A stretch of 64,000 nt of DNA from JAVJSD01 sp040219575 (GTDB lineage: Bacteria > Planctomycetota > Planctomycetia > Pirellulales > Pirellulaceae). Positions 8,396-17,958 of the stretch are shown one piece after another (within the stretch, counting starts at the first letter, position 1; every line of letters starts with the position of its first letter). A program made the position numbers and the translations under genes. The stretch lies in NCBI GenBank assembly GCA_040219575.1, contig JAVJSD010000104.1, positions 135,024 through 199,023 of the forward strand, in the 5' to 3' direction. The notes below the pieces were generated by a model. The model was not told the DNA's origin. It did not search any database and saw only the letters and a program-made list of their open reading frames with translations.

Positions 8396-10141
8396 TTAGT
8401 CCCACCACCAGGCATGATGCGGCAGGTGCTGCGGCTTCGATTGGGCGTACTCCGCGGCGCGGCGGGCGTCATCAGTGGTCTGAATCGCGTCGGGGGCGAC
8501 CAACTGCTGCGTGTCGACCCGCACGCCGCCGCTGACGCCGGCGATGATCTGCGTGCGACCCAACACGCGATGGTTGACGATCGTCTCCACTTCGCGCGGG
8601 GCGGCGCCATGCTCGACCTTGTACACCAGCGATTCGCCATCGGCGGAATCCCCGTGGCTCGCGCCAAAGTAGGTCATGTGCCAACCAACCTGGCCGGGCA
8701 GGTCTTCGGCCCGAATGACGGCCGAAACGATCGCCAGGTCGAAGACGTTGTTCAGATCGGCGTAGATGGGGTACTTCGCCGACAACTCCTTGATGTGGCT
8801 GGTGAAGCTGTGGGCGAACTCGCGATTAATCTCGTCGGCGGCGCCGGTGTGCACCCGCTCGCCCAGATCGGTGAGCAGTTCGTTCTCGCTCTTGACCTGC
8901 ACGCCGGGGCCCTTGAGCTGGAAGGCGTCGTGACCTGCGTTGGTCTCGATGGCGTGATAGTTCAGCGTGAACCACCACCGCAGCACATCCATCGGCGGGA
9001 TGGCGCCGTCCTTATCGGGCTTGACCATGTCGAGGTAGCTGGTGACGCCCAACACGCCGTCCTCCAGGCCCATGCCGACCAGCTTCATGCGGTAGTCGGC
9101 CTCGACCAGCACGCGGCCGACGCGGGTGGCCGGGTCGACGCCGTAGACCTCGATGTCCTGCTTGCCGAGCGCGTCGCGGAGTCCCTTGAGCCAGGCGGTG
9201 CGGCCGCCCGGCTTGAGCGGCTTCTTCGACGATTCGGCGAGGTAGGCCTTGGTGGCGGCCAGGTTCTCCTTGCGAGGCGTGATCGAGCAGCCGAAGCGGC
9301 CGTGATCGGCGTAGGCGTTTCGCAACAGCACCACCAGGTCGTCGAGTTGCACCGTGGGCCGACCGCTCTCGGCGCCCACCGCCCGGCCTTCGACGCTTTC
9401 GCTCCACGGTTCGGCCGGACCGGCGATCACGATGTCGCCCGTCTCGGGATAGACGAACACGTATTCGATCTTGGTGATGCCGGCCAGGTTGCGCATGGCG
9501 TCGTCCGGGCCGTGGCCCGCGACATCGAGCAGTTGCACCTCCTTCTCGAGTCGGTTGAGGGAGATCTTCCGCAGCGGCGAGGCCTTGCGGACGTTGCGGT
9601 TGCCCCCCATCGCCAGCGCTTCGCGACGGATGCGCGTCAGGCCGCGGCGGTCGCCTTCCAGCAACATGCGGCGCATCACGCCGTCGGCGTCGACGTACAC
9701 GCCCCCTTCAAAGCCGTCGATCGAACCGGGACCGCCGACATCGTCCCAGGAGTCGGGCGAGATGGTGGTGGTGATCAGATCGATCAGCGAATCGAAGTCG
9801 GCCATCGTGCCGCCGCCGCGTCCCACCGCGCTGGGCGGTCCTTGCGCGGCGATCCGCTGCAGCACCCCGCTGCGGATGCGGTCGTCTTGAATGTACGAGG
9901 CGGTTTGAATCGAATCGCGGCGGACGCCCGAGGCCGCCTGCGCGGCGGCGATCTGGCCGAGCCGCCGATCGCGAATGGCGATATCGGTCGACGCCTCGGC
10001 GATTCCCCGCGCCAAGCCGAACTCGCCGGCGGCGAGGTGCCCGCGAAGCAGCGCGTCGCCATCCTGGGCGGTCGCGGAATGGCTCGCGCAAAGCACGACG
10101 GCGGTCGCCAACAACAGGCTGACAAGAGACTTCCTACGCAT
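8396..10141 (-). CDS. Secreted DUF1598 family protein
   Basis: A 581-residue protein with a clear signal peptide (MRRKSLVSLLLATAVVLCASHSATAQ). The bulk matches the planctomycete-specific DUF1598 family as I remember it. An N-terminal helical segment (residues 27-100) precedes a short module, SLIDLITTTISPDSWDDVGG at about 118-137, which also appears in the vWA protein encoded at 24561. The mature protein is presumably periplasmic or cell-envelope; no catalytic motif is visible. The C-terminus ends HLPHHAWWWD. No tightly linked partner gene. Confidence 0.8.
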   Translation of the reverse strand: MRRKSLVSLLLATAVVLCASHSATAQDGDALLRGHLAAGEFGLARGIAEASTDIAIRDRRLGQIAAAQAASGVRRDSIQTASYIQDDRIRSGVLQRIAAQGPPSAVGRGGGTMADFDSLIDLITTTISPDSWDDVGGPGSIDGFEGGVYVDADGVMRRMLLEGDRRGLTRIRREALAMGGNRNVRKASPLRKISLNRLEKEVQLLDVAGHGPDDAMRNLAGITKIEYVFVYPETGDIVIAGPAEPWSESVEGRAVGAESGRPTVQLDDLVVLLRNAYADHGRFGCSITPRKENLAATKAYLAESSKKPLKPGGRTAWLKGLRDALGKQDIEVYGVDPATRVGRVLVEADYRMKLVGMGLEDGVLGVTSYLDMVKPDKDGAIPPMDVLRWWFTLNYHAIETNAGHDAFQLKGPGVQVKSENELLTDLGERVHTGAADEINREFAHSFTSHIKELSAKYPIYADLNNVFDLAIVSAVIRAEDLPGQVGWHMTYFGASHGDSADGESLVYKVEHGAAPREVETIVNHRVLGRTQIIAGVSGGVRVDTQQLVAPDAIQTTDDARRAAEYAQSKPQHLPHHAWWWD

Positions 10142-10301
10142 AGTTGCAACTCCTCGAATCCCGCTTTCCAGGCCCCTGGAAGTGTGGTCGCGGCCAGTCG
10201 TTAGAATCGCATGCCGCAGGGCTGAAAGTCAAGCGATTTGCGAGGTTAGGGCCGGCGGCGCCTGCTGCCGCGACTCCTCGAACACGGCGAAATCGAATGC
10301 A

Positions 10302-10383
10302 AACCGCTGATGAACGCTGACAGGACGCTGATGGAAGTCGAAATTCCTCTTCATTAGCGTCCGATGAGCGTTTATCAGCGGTT
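10302..10383. terminator. Large imperfect hairpin, probable terminator or interspersed repeat
   Basis: The arms 10302-10332 and 10353-10383 are inverted copies: AACCGCTGATGAACGCTGAC on the left faces AACCGCTGATAAACGCTCAT read from the other strand. It lies just past the stop of the minus-strand dehydrogenase (10441) and ahead of the DUF1598 gene, so it could end that transcript. There is no clean U-tract; repeats of this sequence type are common in planctomycete genomes, so a mobile palindromic origin is equally possible. Confidence 0.6.
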
Positions 10384-10440
10384 CCTTTCAGAATCGGGTA
10401 CGGCCAACCATCTGCCGGAGCGCCCCTCGGTTGTTCCGAC

Positions 10441-11421
10441 CTACGGATTCACGGGGCAGCGCAGCGGCTGGCCGCGGAGGCCGGCCAACAGGTTGTCGGC
10501 GGCGATTTCGGCCATGCCGTTGCGGCTGGAGACCGTGCCGCTGGCGATGTGGGGGGCGATCACGCAGTTGGACAGCGTCAGCAACGGATCGTCCATGGCG
10601 ATCGGCTCGGGATCGGTCACGTCGAGCCCGGCCGCGAAGATCTCGCCGTCGCGCAGGGCCTCGTACAGATCGCGCTGCACGTGGATCGGCCCTCGGGCGC
10701 TGTTGATGAAGACGGCGGTGTCTTTCATCTTGCGGAAGGCCGCGGCGTCGAACAGGCCCTGGGTCGATTCGTTCAAATCGACGTGCACCGAGACAAAGTC
10801 CGACTCGGCCAGCAACGTCTCGAAATCGACCTGCTTTGCTTGCAGGTTTTCCTCGGCGTGCTCGTTTTGATATTTGTCGTGGTACAGCACCTGCATGCCC
10901 CAGCCGCCGTGACAGCGCTGCGCCATGCTGTAGCCGATGCGGCCCATGCCGACGATTCCGATCGTCCGGCCGACCAGGTCGACGCCGATGTGGCCCAGCG
11001 GTTGCCAGGTCTTCCACCTGCCGGCGCGGACGTAATCCTGCCCTTCGACGATCCGCCGCGCGGCGGAGATCAGCAGCGCGAAGGCCATGTCGGCGGTGGC
11101 GTCGGTGAGTACGCCGGGTGTGTTGCCCACGCGGATGCCGCGCCGCGTGGCCTCGTCGATGTCGATGTTGTTGTAGCCGACGGCGAAGTTGCTGATCGCC
11201 TTGAGCCGCTCACCTGCCGCGTCCATGAATTCGGCGTCGACCTTTTCCGTGAGCAGCGTCAGCACGCCGTCGCAACCGGCGATCTTCTCCAGCAGCACCT
11301 CGCGCGAAGGGGGCAGCGGTTGGTCCCACACTTCGCACTGGCAGGCGGCTCGCACCTTCTCCAGCCCAGCCGCGGGAATCTCACGGGTGACGAACACTTT
11401 GCATTGGGAGGTGTCGGACAT
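10441..11421 (-). CDS. D-isomer-specific 2-hydroxyacid dehydrogenase (glyoxylate/hydroxypyruvate reductase-like)
   Basis: A 326-residue NAD(P)-dependent dehydrogenase. The nucleotide-binding loop GIVGMGRIGYSMAQ is at residues about 152-165; INSARGPI contains the substrate-carboxylate Arg; the Glu of DPEPI and the His of APHIASGT complete the catalytic Arg-Glu-His set. The early VGYNNIDIDEATRRGI stretch is typical. It should reduce glyoxylate or hydroxypyruvate (or a related 2-oxoacid) in the cytoplasm. Monocistronic, followed by the hairpin at 10302-10383. Confidence 0.9.
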   Translation of the reverse strand: MSDTSQCKVFVTREIPAAGLEKVRAACQCEVWDQPLPPSREVLLEKIAGCDGVLTLLTEKVDAEFMDAAGERLKAISNFAVGYNNIDIDEATRRGIRVGNTPGVLTDATADMAFALLISAARRIVEGQDYVRAGRWKTWQPLGHIGVDLVGRTIGIVGMGRIGYSMAQRCHGGWGMQVLYHDKYQNEHAEENLQAKQVDFETLLAESDFVSVHVDLNESTQGLFDAAAFRKMKDTAVFINSARGPIHVQRDLYEALRDGEIFAAGLDVTDPEPIAMDDPLLTLSNCVIAPHIASGTVSSRNGMAEIAADNLLAGLRGQPLRCPVNP

Positions 11422-11863
11422 GGCGGGATGGCAACAGGGAAGGTGGGAATCGGTTCAGATGGCGATTGTAGCCGATCCCAACATCGGGTGGGTTTATTGA
11501 GGACTGCATTTCCAATAGTCGACGCAACATCGCGAGGGACTCGTTTATTGAGGCCTGCATTGTCAGTGCCGACGAAGTAGCAAGGAATGTTGTTTAATTT
11601 AGCTTTAGCTTGACCGCAGGCCCAACGGGCCGCGCGCCGCGGGACGTTCCGCTGCGATCTCTCGTGACGTCGTTCCTCCTCGCCCCTGGCGCGTGCTCCC
11701 GCGCAGCCCGCTGGGCTTGCGGCTAAACTACCTTCGTTAGAATTGTCGTCGGCAATGAATTGCGCAGGCCTCCAGGACGGCAAGCCGCAGGCGTCGGCGC
11801 GCGCACGACGCTGCACTAGCTGGAAACGTTGCCGCAACGATCCGCCGTCTCCTGCGGCTTGCT
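11422..11863. repeat. Repeat-rich intergenic region upstream of the insertion sequence
   Basis: The region holds two imperfect tandem units of about 51 bp, each opening with GTTTATTGAGG (11492 and 11543), with a possible third start at 11592. Further right are inverted pairs: CCGCAGGCCCAACGGGC near 11617 faces GCCCGCTGGGCTTGCGG near 11707, and GGCAAGCCGCAGG near 11778 faces CCTGCGGCTTGC near 11850. They resemble REP-type palindromes. No gene is supported. Confidence 0.55.
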
Positions 11864-13734
11864 GTTAAACTTGTTTTCCGCAACCTAAAGTTTTTCCAAA
11901 ATTGCTCTTGCGCCATTCCGCCAGACTCGCCATCTTAGCGGCATGACGCAAATCTGGTACGGACGCCAAACGAACGCCGAAGGTGTGAACTGTGGCACCC
12001 TGGCTTTGATTGCGCCATTGATGGAACGCATGCAGATCGAACGGATCATTAACCAACACATTCCGGCCGACCAACAGGCGGAGTTTGATCACGGCCGGGT
12101 TTTGAGTTTGCTGATGGCAGCGCGGCTCTACAGCCCTGTAGCTTTGGACAACGTGGCGGAATGGGCTGGCGAGTCCGGCGCCGATCTGTTGTGGGGCATG
12201 CCGCTGGAGAAGATCAATGACGACCGACTCGGCCGTTCCTTGGACGCTTTCTTCACCCAGCGGCATTCGATCCTGGCGAGCCTCGCCTTGCACGTGGCCC
12301 AAGAGTTTGACGTGCCTCTGAACGATGTGCACTACGATCCGACGCACATCGTTTTTCATGGGGCTTATGAGAGTTCTCAGCCGCGGGCGGGCGTCGTGGG
12401 CGACGGAGTCGTGCGCAGCGACGACTTGCTGGATCCGGCGCATATCACCAAAGGACGAGCGGGCCAAGACACGCCCGACGGCGTCCAGTTGGTGCACGCG
12501 GGATTGTTTACTCACGTGGATGAGTACGGACCGCTGCCCATCTACGGTCACACTGTCGACGGAAATCAGAACGGACGCACGGCCGTCCGCGAAGGTTGGG
12601 AGTTGGTGCGTCAACGCCTGAAGCCACAGAAGTTGACGATGATCTCCGATCGCGGCACGTTTTCGGCTGGCCACCTGGCCCGACTCCGGGAAGCCGACTG
12701 CCGCGCGATCTGTTCGGCGCCTTGGAACGAGTTTCGTCCGCTGTTCGATGCACAGTTCAAGAGGTTGAAGTGGAAGCAGGCCAGCTACTTGTCGATTGAA
12801 CAGCAGCGTCGCCGCGATACGAACAGCGAATTGCCTCGCGAGCATTACGAGTTGGCGGTGGTCAAGCATTCGCTCGAGCACGAAGGAGCGACGATCCCCT
12901 GTCGGGTGATCTTCGTTTTCAGCACAGCCGATCAGAAGGTGGTGCGTAAGCAACGCGAGAAACAAATCACGAAACTGCGGGAAGGGCTGCAGAAGCTGCA
13001 AAAGAGCGTTGCGGAAGGCCGCCGCAATACCGATCCGGCTTCCGTGTCTCGACGAGTCAATAAACTCCTTGGCAAGAAGCAGGCGGCCAAGTACTTCCAG
13101 TGGGAGTTGATCCCGCTGAACAAGAAGGAGCAAGCCTCGCTGCCGAAACCGCAGTCTGGCTGCAAGCGGCCCACGAATCGTTTCCACTTCACGTTCGACA
13201 GCCGCGAACGGCGACGGGACGAACAATACGACGGCTACTCCGCCTTGGTGACGACTGTGCCGCTGCAAGAGGGCAGCGCCGACCTGCTGTTTACGAAATT
13301 CAAACAGCAATGCTACAGCGAACAAGTCAACAGTCAGTTCAAGGGGCCGCTGGCGGTACATCCGGTCTTTCTCAAATCGCCGCTGCGGGTCGAAGCGTTG
13401 GTGTTTCTGATGATCGCCACGCTGATGGTGTACTACTTGCTGCAGCGCATGTACCGACAATCGCTGCCAGACACGGCATCGACCAAACAACGCCGCACGA
13501 CAAGCAAGACGCTGCTGCGGGCCTTCTCGACCTACATCGTATTCATTCATCGCACGCCACTCGGTCGTGAGGTTCGGCCCTCGCGGCCGACGAAACGTCA
13601 AACTGAAATCCTGCGGCAGTTGGGCCTGCCGTCACCTGCTCAACGCTTACGAACCCGCCTACCACGCGCCCCTACGCGCTAACGACGACGACCCGCGGCG
13701 CAGCGCGCGCATGGTTGCGGAAAATCAGGTTAAA
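11864..13734 (+). mobile_element. Insertion sequence, IS1634 type
   Basis: Imperfect terminal inverted repeats bound the element: 11864-11885 reads GTTAAACTTGTTTTCCGCAA onward, and the right end 13713-13734, on the opposite strand, reads TTTAACCTGATTTTCCGCAA onward, with about 4 mismatches in 22. The size of about 1.87 kb fits the family. One transposase gene fills it. A target-site duplication could not be identified with confidence. Confidence 0.78.
11943..13682 (+). CDS. IS1634-type transposase
   Basis: A 579-residue DDE-type transposase. The N-terminal region (TLALIAPLMERMQIERIINQHIPADQQAE) corresponds to the DUF4277 domain seen in IS1634 transposases. Acidic residues in VHYDPTHIVF and MISDRGTFSAGHL are candidates for the first two catalytic positions, and the C-terminal LVTTVPLQEGSADLLFTKFK...YSEQVNSQFK...LKSPLRVEALVFLM segment carries the YxxQ..E-like signature region. 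The reading frame is complete, so the copy may be active. It lies inside the inverted repeats at 11864 and 13734. Confidence 0.88.
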   Translation: MTQIWYGRQTNAEGVNCGTLALIAPLMERMQIERIINQHIPADQQAEFDHGRVLSLLMAARLYSPVALDNVAEWAGESGADLLWGMPLEKINDDRLGRSLDAFFTQRHSILASLALHVAQEFDVPLNDVHYDPTHIVFHGAYESSQPRAGVVGDGVVRSDDLLDPAHITKGRAGQDTPDGVQLVHAGLFTHVDEYGPLPIYGHTVDGNQNGRTAVREGWELVRQRLKPQKLTMISDRGTFSAGHLARLREADCRAICSAPWNEFRPLFDAQFKRLKWKQASYLSIEQQRRRDTNSELPREHYELAVVKHSLEHEGATIPCRVIFVFSTADQKVVRKQREKQITKLREGLQKLQKSVAEGRRNTDPASVSRRVNKLLGKKQAAKYFQWELIPLNKKEQASLPKPQSGCKRPTNRFHFTFDSRERRRDEQYDGYSALVTTVPLQEGSADLLFTKFKQQCYSEQVNSQFKGPLAVHPVFLKSPLRVEALVFLMIATLMVYYLLQRMYRQSLPDTASTKQRRTTSKTLLRAFSTYIVFIHRTPLGREVRPSRPTKRQTEILRQLGLPSPAQRLRTRLPRAPTR

Positions 13735-13767
13735 CCCAGCGGCTCAGGGCTCGTTGCTTGTCTTGAG

Positions 13768-16700
13768 CTACTCGCGAATGACCTCGATCGCCGAGAGCAC
13801 CGGCGGCAGCTTGGTGCGGGGAACGAGTTCGACGGTGAGATTGCGTTCGACGTCCACGCCTTCGTACGTGGTGACGTAGGCCTTGCGGACGCCGGCTTGC
13901 GTGGTGATGTCGAGCGCCTCGTCCACGACTTCGCCGTTGAGCTTGATGTCGAACACGCGCTCGCCCTTGGCCACGTCGTCGAGTTCGGCGAAGTACAGCT
14001 TCACCTTGTACGCAGCCGGTTCGTCGTCCTTGCCGAGCAGGGTGAGTTCGGTCTTCAGCAGGCCCTCGGCCGACGAACTGAACAGCCAGGGGACGTCGCC
14101 GCCGCTCACGCCGGCCGACTCGCTGTTGAGCGAAACGTACTTGCCGCCCGCGGCCAGCGTGGTGGGAATCGTGAAGTCGTACTCCAGGCGGCCGACGGTG
14201 TTGGGCCGCGGGTATCCCAGCCACAGGCCGTCGAAGCTGTCGCGACGGTCGCCGGGAGCGCCGAAGTTGATCGCCAGCCGCTTGACCGGCGTCTGCGTGC
14301 CTTGGGCGCTGTAGATGTTCCAGGTCTTCCGCTCTTCGCGCGGTTCGAGCACCACGGTCGAGGCGATCGAGAACTGACACACGCAGCCAGCGCTGGCCTC
14401 GGGAATCATCACCACGCCGTTGGCCGGCAGCACGTTGATCCAGCAACCGGTGCGGTGGCCGGCGAAGTGGGCCGCGCCGCTGTCGCTGTACAGGTCGTAG
14501 TAGCCCGTGTAGCCGCTGCGGAAGAACAGCGTATTGGGCGTGGCGGTGATCGGGCCACAGTGATGCCCGGGCCGGCTGAACTGCCACTTCACCTCTTCTC
14601 CGGTAAGCGGATGCTGCCGCATTTTCTCCTTGCCGGTATGCAGGTCGAAGGCCCACGGTTCGGCGAAGACTTCGTCGCCGACGACGATCGGGCGATGGCG
14701 GTAGTTGGCGTCCTTGTCCCACAGCTTGTCGCCGCTTTCGGCGTCGAGCACGACGATCCGCCGCTCGTTGAACTGGCCGGAGAGGAACTGCCGCCAGTAG
14801 TGGCCGTTGGCGTTGGCGCCGCAGACGACCACGTGTCCGTCGTGGACCATGATCGTGAGTTCGCCGCCGCCGATGCCGACGCGGCTGCAGTTGGTCACAT
14901 CGACCGGCTTGGACCACAACTTCTCGCCCGTTTTGGCGTCGATCGCCACCACGCGGCGGACGTCGAGCTTCTTCAGTTCTTCCTCTTTCTTCTTCGCTTC
15001 TTCCGGAGGGAGTTTCTTCAGCTCGCTCTTGTCGGCGGCGAGCAAGGCGTCGCGCTCCTCGGGCGTGATCGTGCTTTCGATGAAGTAAATGCGTCCGTCG
15101 CCCACCGCGATGGTGACGTGCATGATGTTTTCGCCGCGGTACATCCAGTGCTGTTTGCCGCTGACGGGATCGACGGCGAAGATGCCGTCGGTGGCGTGAG
15201 CCACCGTGTGGCCGCGACGCCGCAGGGCGGCCGCCAGTTCGCTGCGGACCGTGTTGGTGCCCAGCAGCATGCCGTCGTAATGGGCGACGTATCCCCAGGC
15301 CCGCGGAATTTCATCGCGGGCCGGGGGCGTCTTGTGCACTTTGACGATCTCGCCGGTGGCGGCGTCGATCACGGTGCACGTGTCGTCGACCGAGACGAAC
15401 AGGTAGTCGTCGCTGGCGGCCAGGTTGCTGGTCTCTTCGTTGTTGAACACCCCGGTGCGGATGGCGCCCGGGTTCTTGTATTCCCACAGGTACAGGCCGT
15501 TGTAGGCGTCGTAGCACATGATGTTGTCGACGCCCTGGATGAACATCCGGCCGTTGGTGGAAAGCGGCGCGGCGGCGGCCTCGTGGCGGTTGATCATCGG
15601 CGCCGGGCCGGGATCGCCGTACCACAGCACGCCCATGCCGCCCTTGACGCGGTAGTCGTTGCTCATCGAGGTGTTGGCGACGTCGCCATATTGATGCGAC
15701 CACTCGCCCGCGCCGGGCAACTTACCGCGCGTGAGGACGCCGTGGCGGTCGGCGACTTCGATCTCTCCCTCGCGGGCGATGGGCGTCTCCTCGAGAGCCG
15801 TGCGAATCGACGCGGCGGAGAGCGCTTTCGCGCCGGGCGCCGACTCGGGAGCGCCGACGTAGAACATTCCGCCGCAGGGCTTCACGCAGCGCGTGATCTC
15901 GGCCGGATCGCCAGGGAGCCGACCGGTCAGCAGCAGCGAATCAGAAACGACCAGGTTGGCGAAGTAGTTCGAGATCGGCATGGCCGACGGATCGCCGTGG
16001 ATGATCGTCACGCGGGAGCCGTACAGGCCCGCCTTGTCGAGCGCGGCCCGGGCGGCGGCCACCTTGGCGGCGTCGGCCTCCACGCCGTATACCCGCAGCT
16101 TGCTTTGCCGGGCGAGTTCGTACGCCAGGCGTCCCTGCTCGCTGCCGACAACCAGGCAGAAGCCGCGATTGAGCTTGGTGCGTTTGAGGATGTCGGCCGC
16201 GGCGGTGCGGTACATCTCGCTCAGATCGTCTTCGGCGAACGGCGTCGTCGTGCGCTCGCCGGGGATCTGCCGCGTTTGGGCCAATTTGTGCGCGGCGGGA
16301 GTGGCGAAACAATAGATCTTGCCCTGGTCGGTGCTGACGTACAGCCGGCCGTCGCTGGCGGCGAGCCCATCCGCCTGGCCGTCGACCTTCGCCTCCCAGA
16401 CGACGTCGCCCGTGGCGGCGTCGAGCATGGCGACGTGGTCGACGCCGCCCGCGATGACCTTGTCCTTGAGCGCGATCAACGACGCGCTGTCGGCCAGCGG
16501 CGTGCTCCACAACACACCGACCTCCGAAAGCTCGGCGATCCTCTTCGTCAAATCGTTCAGCTTGTCGCGATAGACTTCCGGCTTGAGCGAACCGCGGGCA
16601 CGCTGCAAGGCGACGAGTTGCATGTTGAGGTCTTGCCGTTCGACGGTGGCCTTGGTGTGGGCGGCGCGATCCATGGCGGCGATCCGCCGGCCGTCGGCGG

Positions 16701-17682
16701 CGTAACCTTTGTCGTCGGAAATTACGAGCTGCGTGCCAGTAATCCAGGCGTAACCGACCGAACCGGTCTTCTGATCCATGGCCAGGAAATGGTGATCGCC
16801 CGAGGTGTAAATCTGGCCGTCGGCCAGCACCGCCTTGTAGCCGCCCACCACGCCGCCGGCGGCGCCGCGCCAACTGTGCGTGCGTTTGTACAGATCCTCG
16901 CCCGAGGCCCGATCGAAAGCGGCCGGCAGCGAACGGCCCGAGGGGACGAACAGCAGTTCGCCCGAGGTGAGCAGGTAGCCTTGCGGCGAGAGGTCGTTGC
17001 GGCCGGCGTCCTCCTGGCTGATGTGATCGTTGCGCCACACGATCTTGCCGGTGTCGGCCTCGACCGCGGCCAGGTAGACCGTCTCGTGGGGAAACACCCC
17101 GGCGCCGAAGTAGGCGACGCCGTCTTCGATCATCACGCCGGTACGCACCGGCCAGCGGGAGATCATCCGTCCGCGGGCCAGCAGGCGGTCGTCTTCCGGC
17201 CCGACGCGCAGCTTCCAGACGACGTCGCCGCTGTCGGCGTCGAAGCAGTACACGTGCCCGTCGTCGCTGCCGACGTACAACTTGCCTTGCCAGTATGTCG
17301 GAGCGAGGCGGTTGGGCGCGGCGGTGAAGGCGGTCCACAGCACATCGCCCGTGGCGGCGTCGACGGCGTACACCTTGTTATCGACCGAGGAGCCGAAAAA
17401 CACCTTGCCGCCGGCGCTGACGACCTGAATGGCGCGGTCGTAGGCCACGCGATGCTTCATCAACTTGCCTTCGATCGCCTCGTCGCGCGGACCGGCCCAG
17501 GCCATCTCGGGGGGGGCGGGCGCCGTGTACACCCACTCCAGGGAAAGCGGCGCGGCCATCGATTCCGGCGAAGCCCCACTGCGAGAGTTGTCGTACTGCC
17601 AGGCAGGCCAGTCGGCGGCACGACTGTTGGAGGTCACAACCAGCAGCGCGATGAGGATCAGCCAGAGGGAGAGGCGCTTCAT
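13768..17682 (-). CDS. Secreted PQQ-like beta-propeller protein with embedded methyltransferase-like and C-terminal malectin-like domains
   Basis: The start at 17682 gives a proper signal peptide (MKRLSLWLILIALLVVTSNS, cleaved near RAADW); the longer frame to 17874 would put an arginine-rich leader before it. About 1,304 residues. Repeated blades of the form 'VYAVDAATGDVLW', 'VYCFDADSGDVVWKL', 'IVVLDAESGDKLWDK' mark a PQQ/quinoprotein-type propeller. Between blades, around residues 505-640, lies a class I SAM methyltransferase-like segment (FCLVVGSEQGRLAYELA, then a Glu-ending VYGVEAD and VTIIHGDPSAMP). The last ~150 residues (YKVKLYFAELDD...ERVFDIKLNGE) resemble malectin. A methyltransferase fold in an exported protein is odd, since SAM is cytoplasmic. 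Function unknown. Confidence 0.82.
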   Translation of the reverse strand: MKRLSLWLILIALLVVTSNSRAADWPAWQYDNSRSGASPESMAAPLSLEWVYTAPAPPEMAWAGPRDEAIEGKLMKHRVAYDRAIQVVSAGGKVFFGSSVDNKVYAVDAATGDVLWTAFTAAPNRLAPTYWQGKLYVGSDDGHVYCFDADSGDVVWKLRVGPEDDRLLARGRMISRWPVRTGVMIEDGVAYFGAGVFPHETVYLAAVEADTGKIVWRNDHISQEDAGRNDLSPQGYLLTSGELLFVPSGRSLPAAFDRASGEDLYKRTHSWRGAAGGVVGGYKAVLADGQIYTSGDHHFLAMDQKTGSVGYAWITGTQLVISDDKGYAADGRRIAAMDRAAHTKATVERQDLNMQLVALQRARGSLKPEVYRDKLNDLTKRIAELSEVGVLWSTPLADSASLIALKDKVIAGGVDHVAMLDAATGDVVWEAKVDGQADGLAASDGRLYVSTDQGKIYCFATPAAHKLAQTRQIPGERTTTPFAEDDLSEMYRTAAADILKRTKLNRGFCLVVGSEQGRLAYELARQSKLRVYGVEADAAKVAAARAALDKAGLYGSRVTIIHGDPSAMPISNYFANLVVSDSLLLTGRLPGDPAEITRCVKPCGGMFYVGAPESAPGAKALSAASIRTALEETPIAREGEIEVADRHGVLTRGKLPGAGEWSHQYGDVANTSMSNDYRVKGGMGVLWYGDPGPAPMINRHEAAAAPLSTNGRMFIQGVDNIMCYDAYNGLYLWEYKNPGAIRTGVFNNEETSNLAASDDYLFVSVDDTCTVIDAATGEIVKVHKTPPARDEIPRAWGYVAHYDGMLLGTNTVRSELAAALRRRGHTVAHATDGIFAVDPVSGKQHWMYRGENIMHVTIAVGDGRIYFIESTITPEERDALLAADKSELKKLPPEEAKKKEEELKKLDVRRVVAIDAKTGEKLWSKPVDVTNCSRVGIGGGELTIMVHDGHVVVCGANANGHYWRQFLSGQFNERRIVVLDAESGDKLWDKDANYRHRPIVVGDEVFAEPWAFDLHTGKEKMRQHPLTGEEVKWQFSRPGHHCGPITATPNTLFFRSGYTGYYDLYSDSGAAHFAGHRTGCWINVLPANGVVMIPEASAGCVCQFSIASTVVLEPREERKTWNIYSAQGTQTPVKRLAINFGAPGDRRDSFDGLWLGYPRPNTVGRLEYDFTIPTTLAAGGKYVSLNSESAGVSGGDVPWLFSSSAEGLLKTELTLLGKDDEPAAYKVKLYFAELDDVAKGERVFDIKLNGEVVDEALDITTQAGVRKAYVTTYEGVDVERNLTVELVPRTKLPPVLSAIEVIRE

Positions 17683-17958
17683 GTTCGGCCTTTCGCGGAA
17701 GGAAGCAGGAGAGCGGAGGGGGCGGCGTGATGGAAGTATTCTAATCCAAATCCGCACTGCCACGCCACATCGCGGCCACGCCGCATGGCAGCCCTTGCAC
17801 GACGCCGCGCGAGGGCCGAGAATCGTAGGCCACGCCACGAAGCAGGTTCGCCGCCTGCCATGATCCGCCCACACTGCTTGCCCGCACTACTTGCTCGCCG
17901 AGCAATCGCCGCGGCAGGCCGCAACCCGCCCCACGCGCCTTCCAAACAGGAACTACTC

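Noticed and set aside
8414..10204. 596-codon plus-strand frame opposite the DUF1598 gene
   Set aside because: Shadow of the signal-peptide-bearing minus-strand gene; no recognisable motif and continuous Arg/Gly/Val composition.
11865..13601. 578-codon minus-strand frame inside the IS1634 element
   Set aside because: Antisense to an intact transposase; extends into the terminal repeat and shows no domain.
13567..17730. 1,387-codon plus-strand open frame opposite the PQQ gene
   Set aside because: It is antisense to a gene with a signal peptide and clear propeller repeats; the translation is His/Val/Gly-rich with no domain, as expected for a shadow frame in high-GC DNA.
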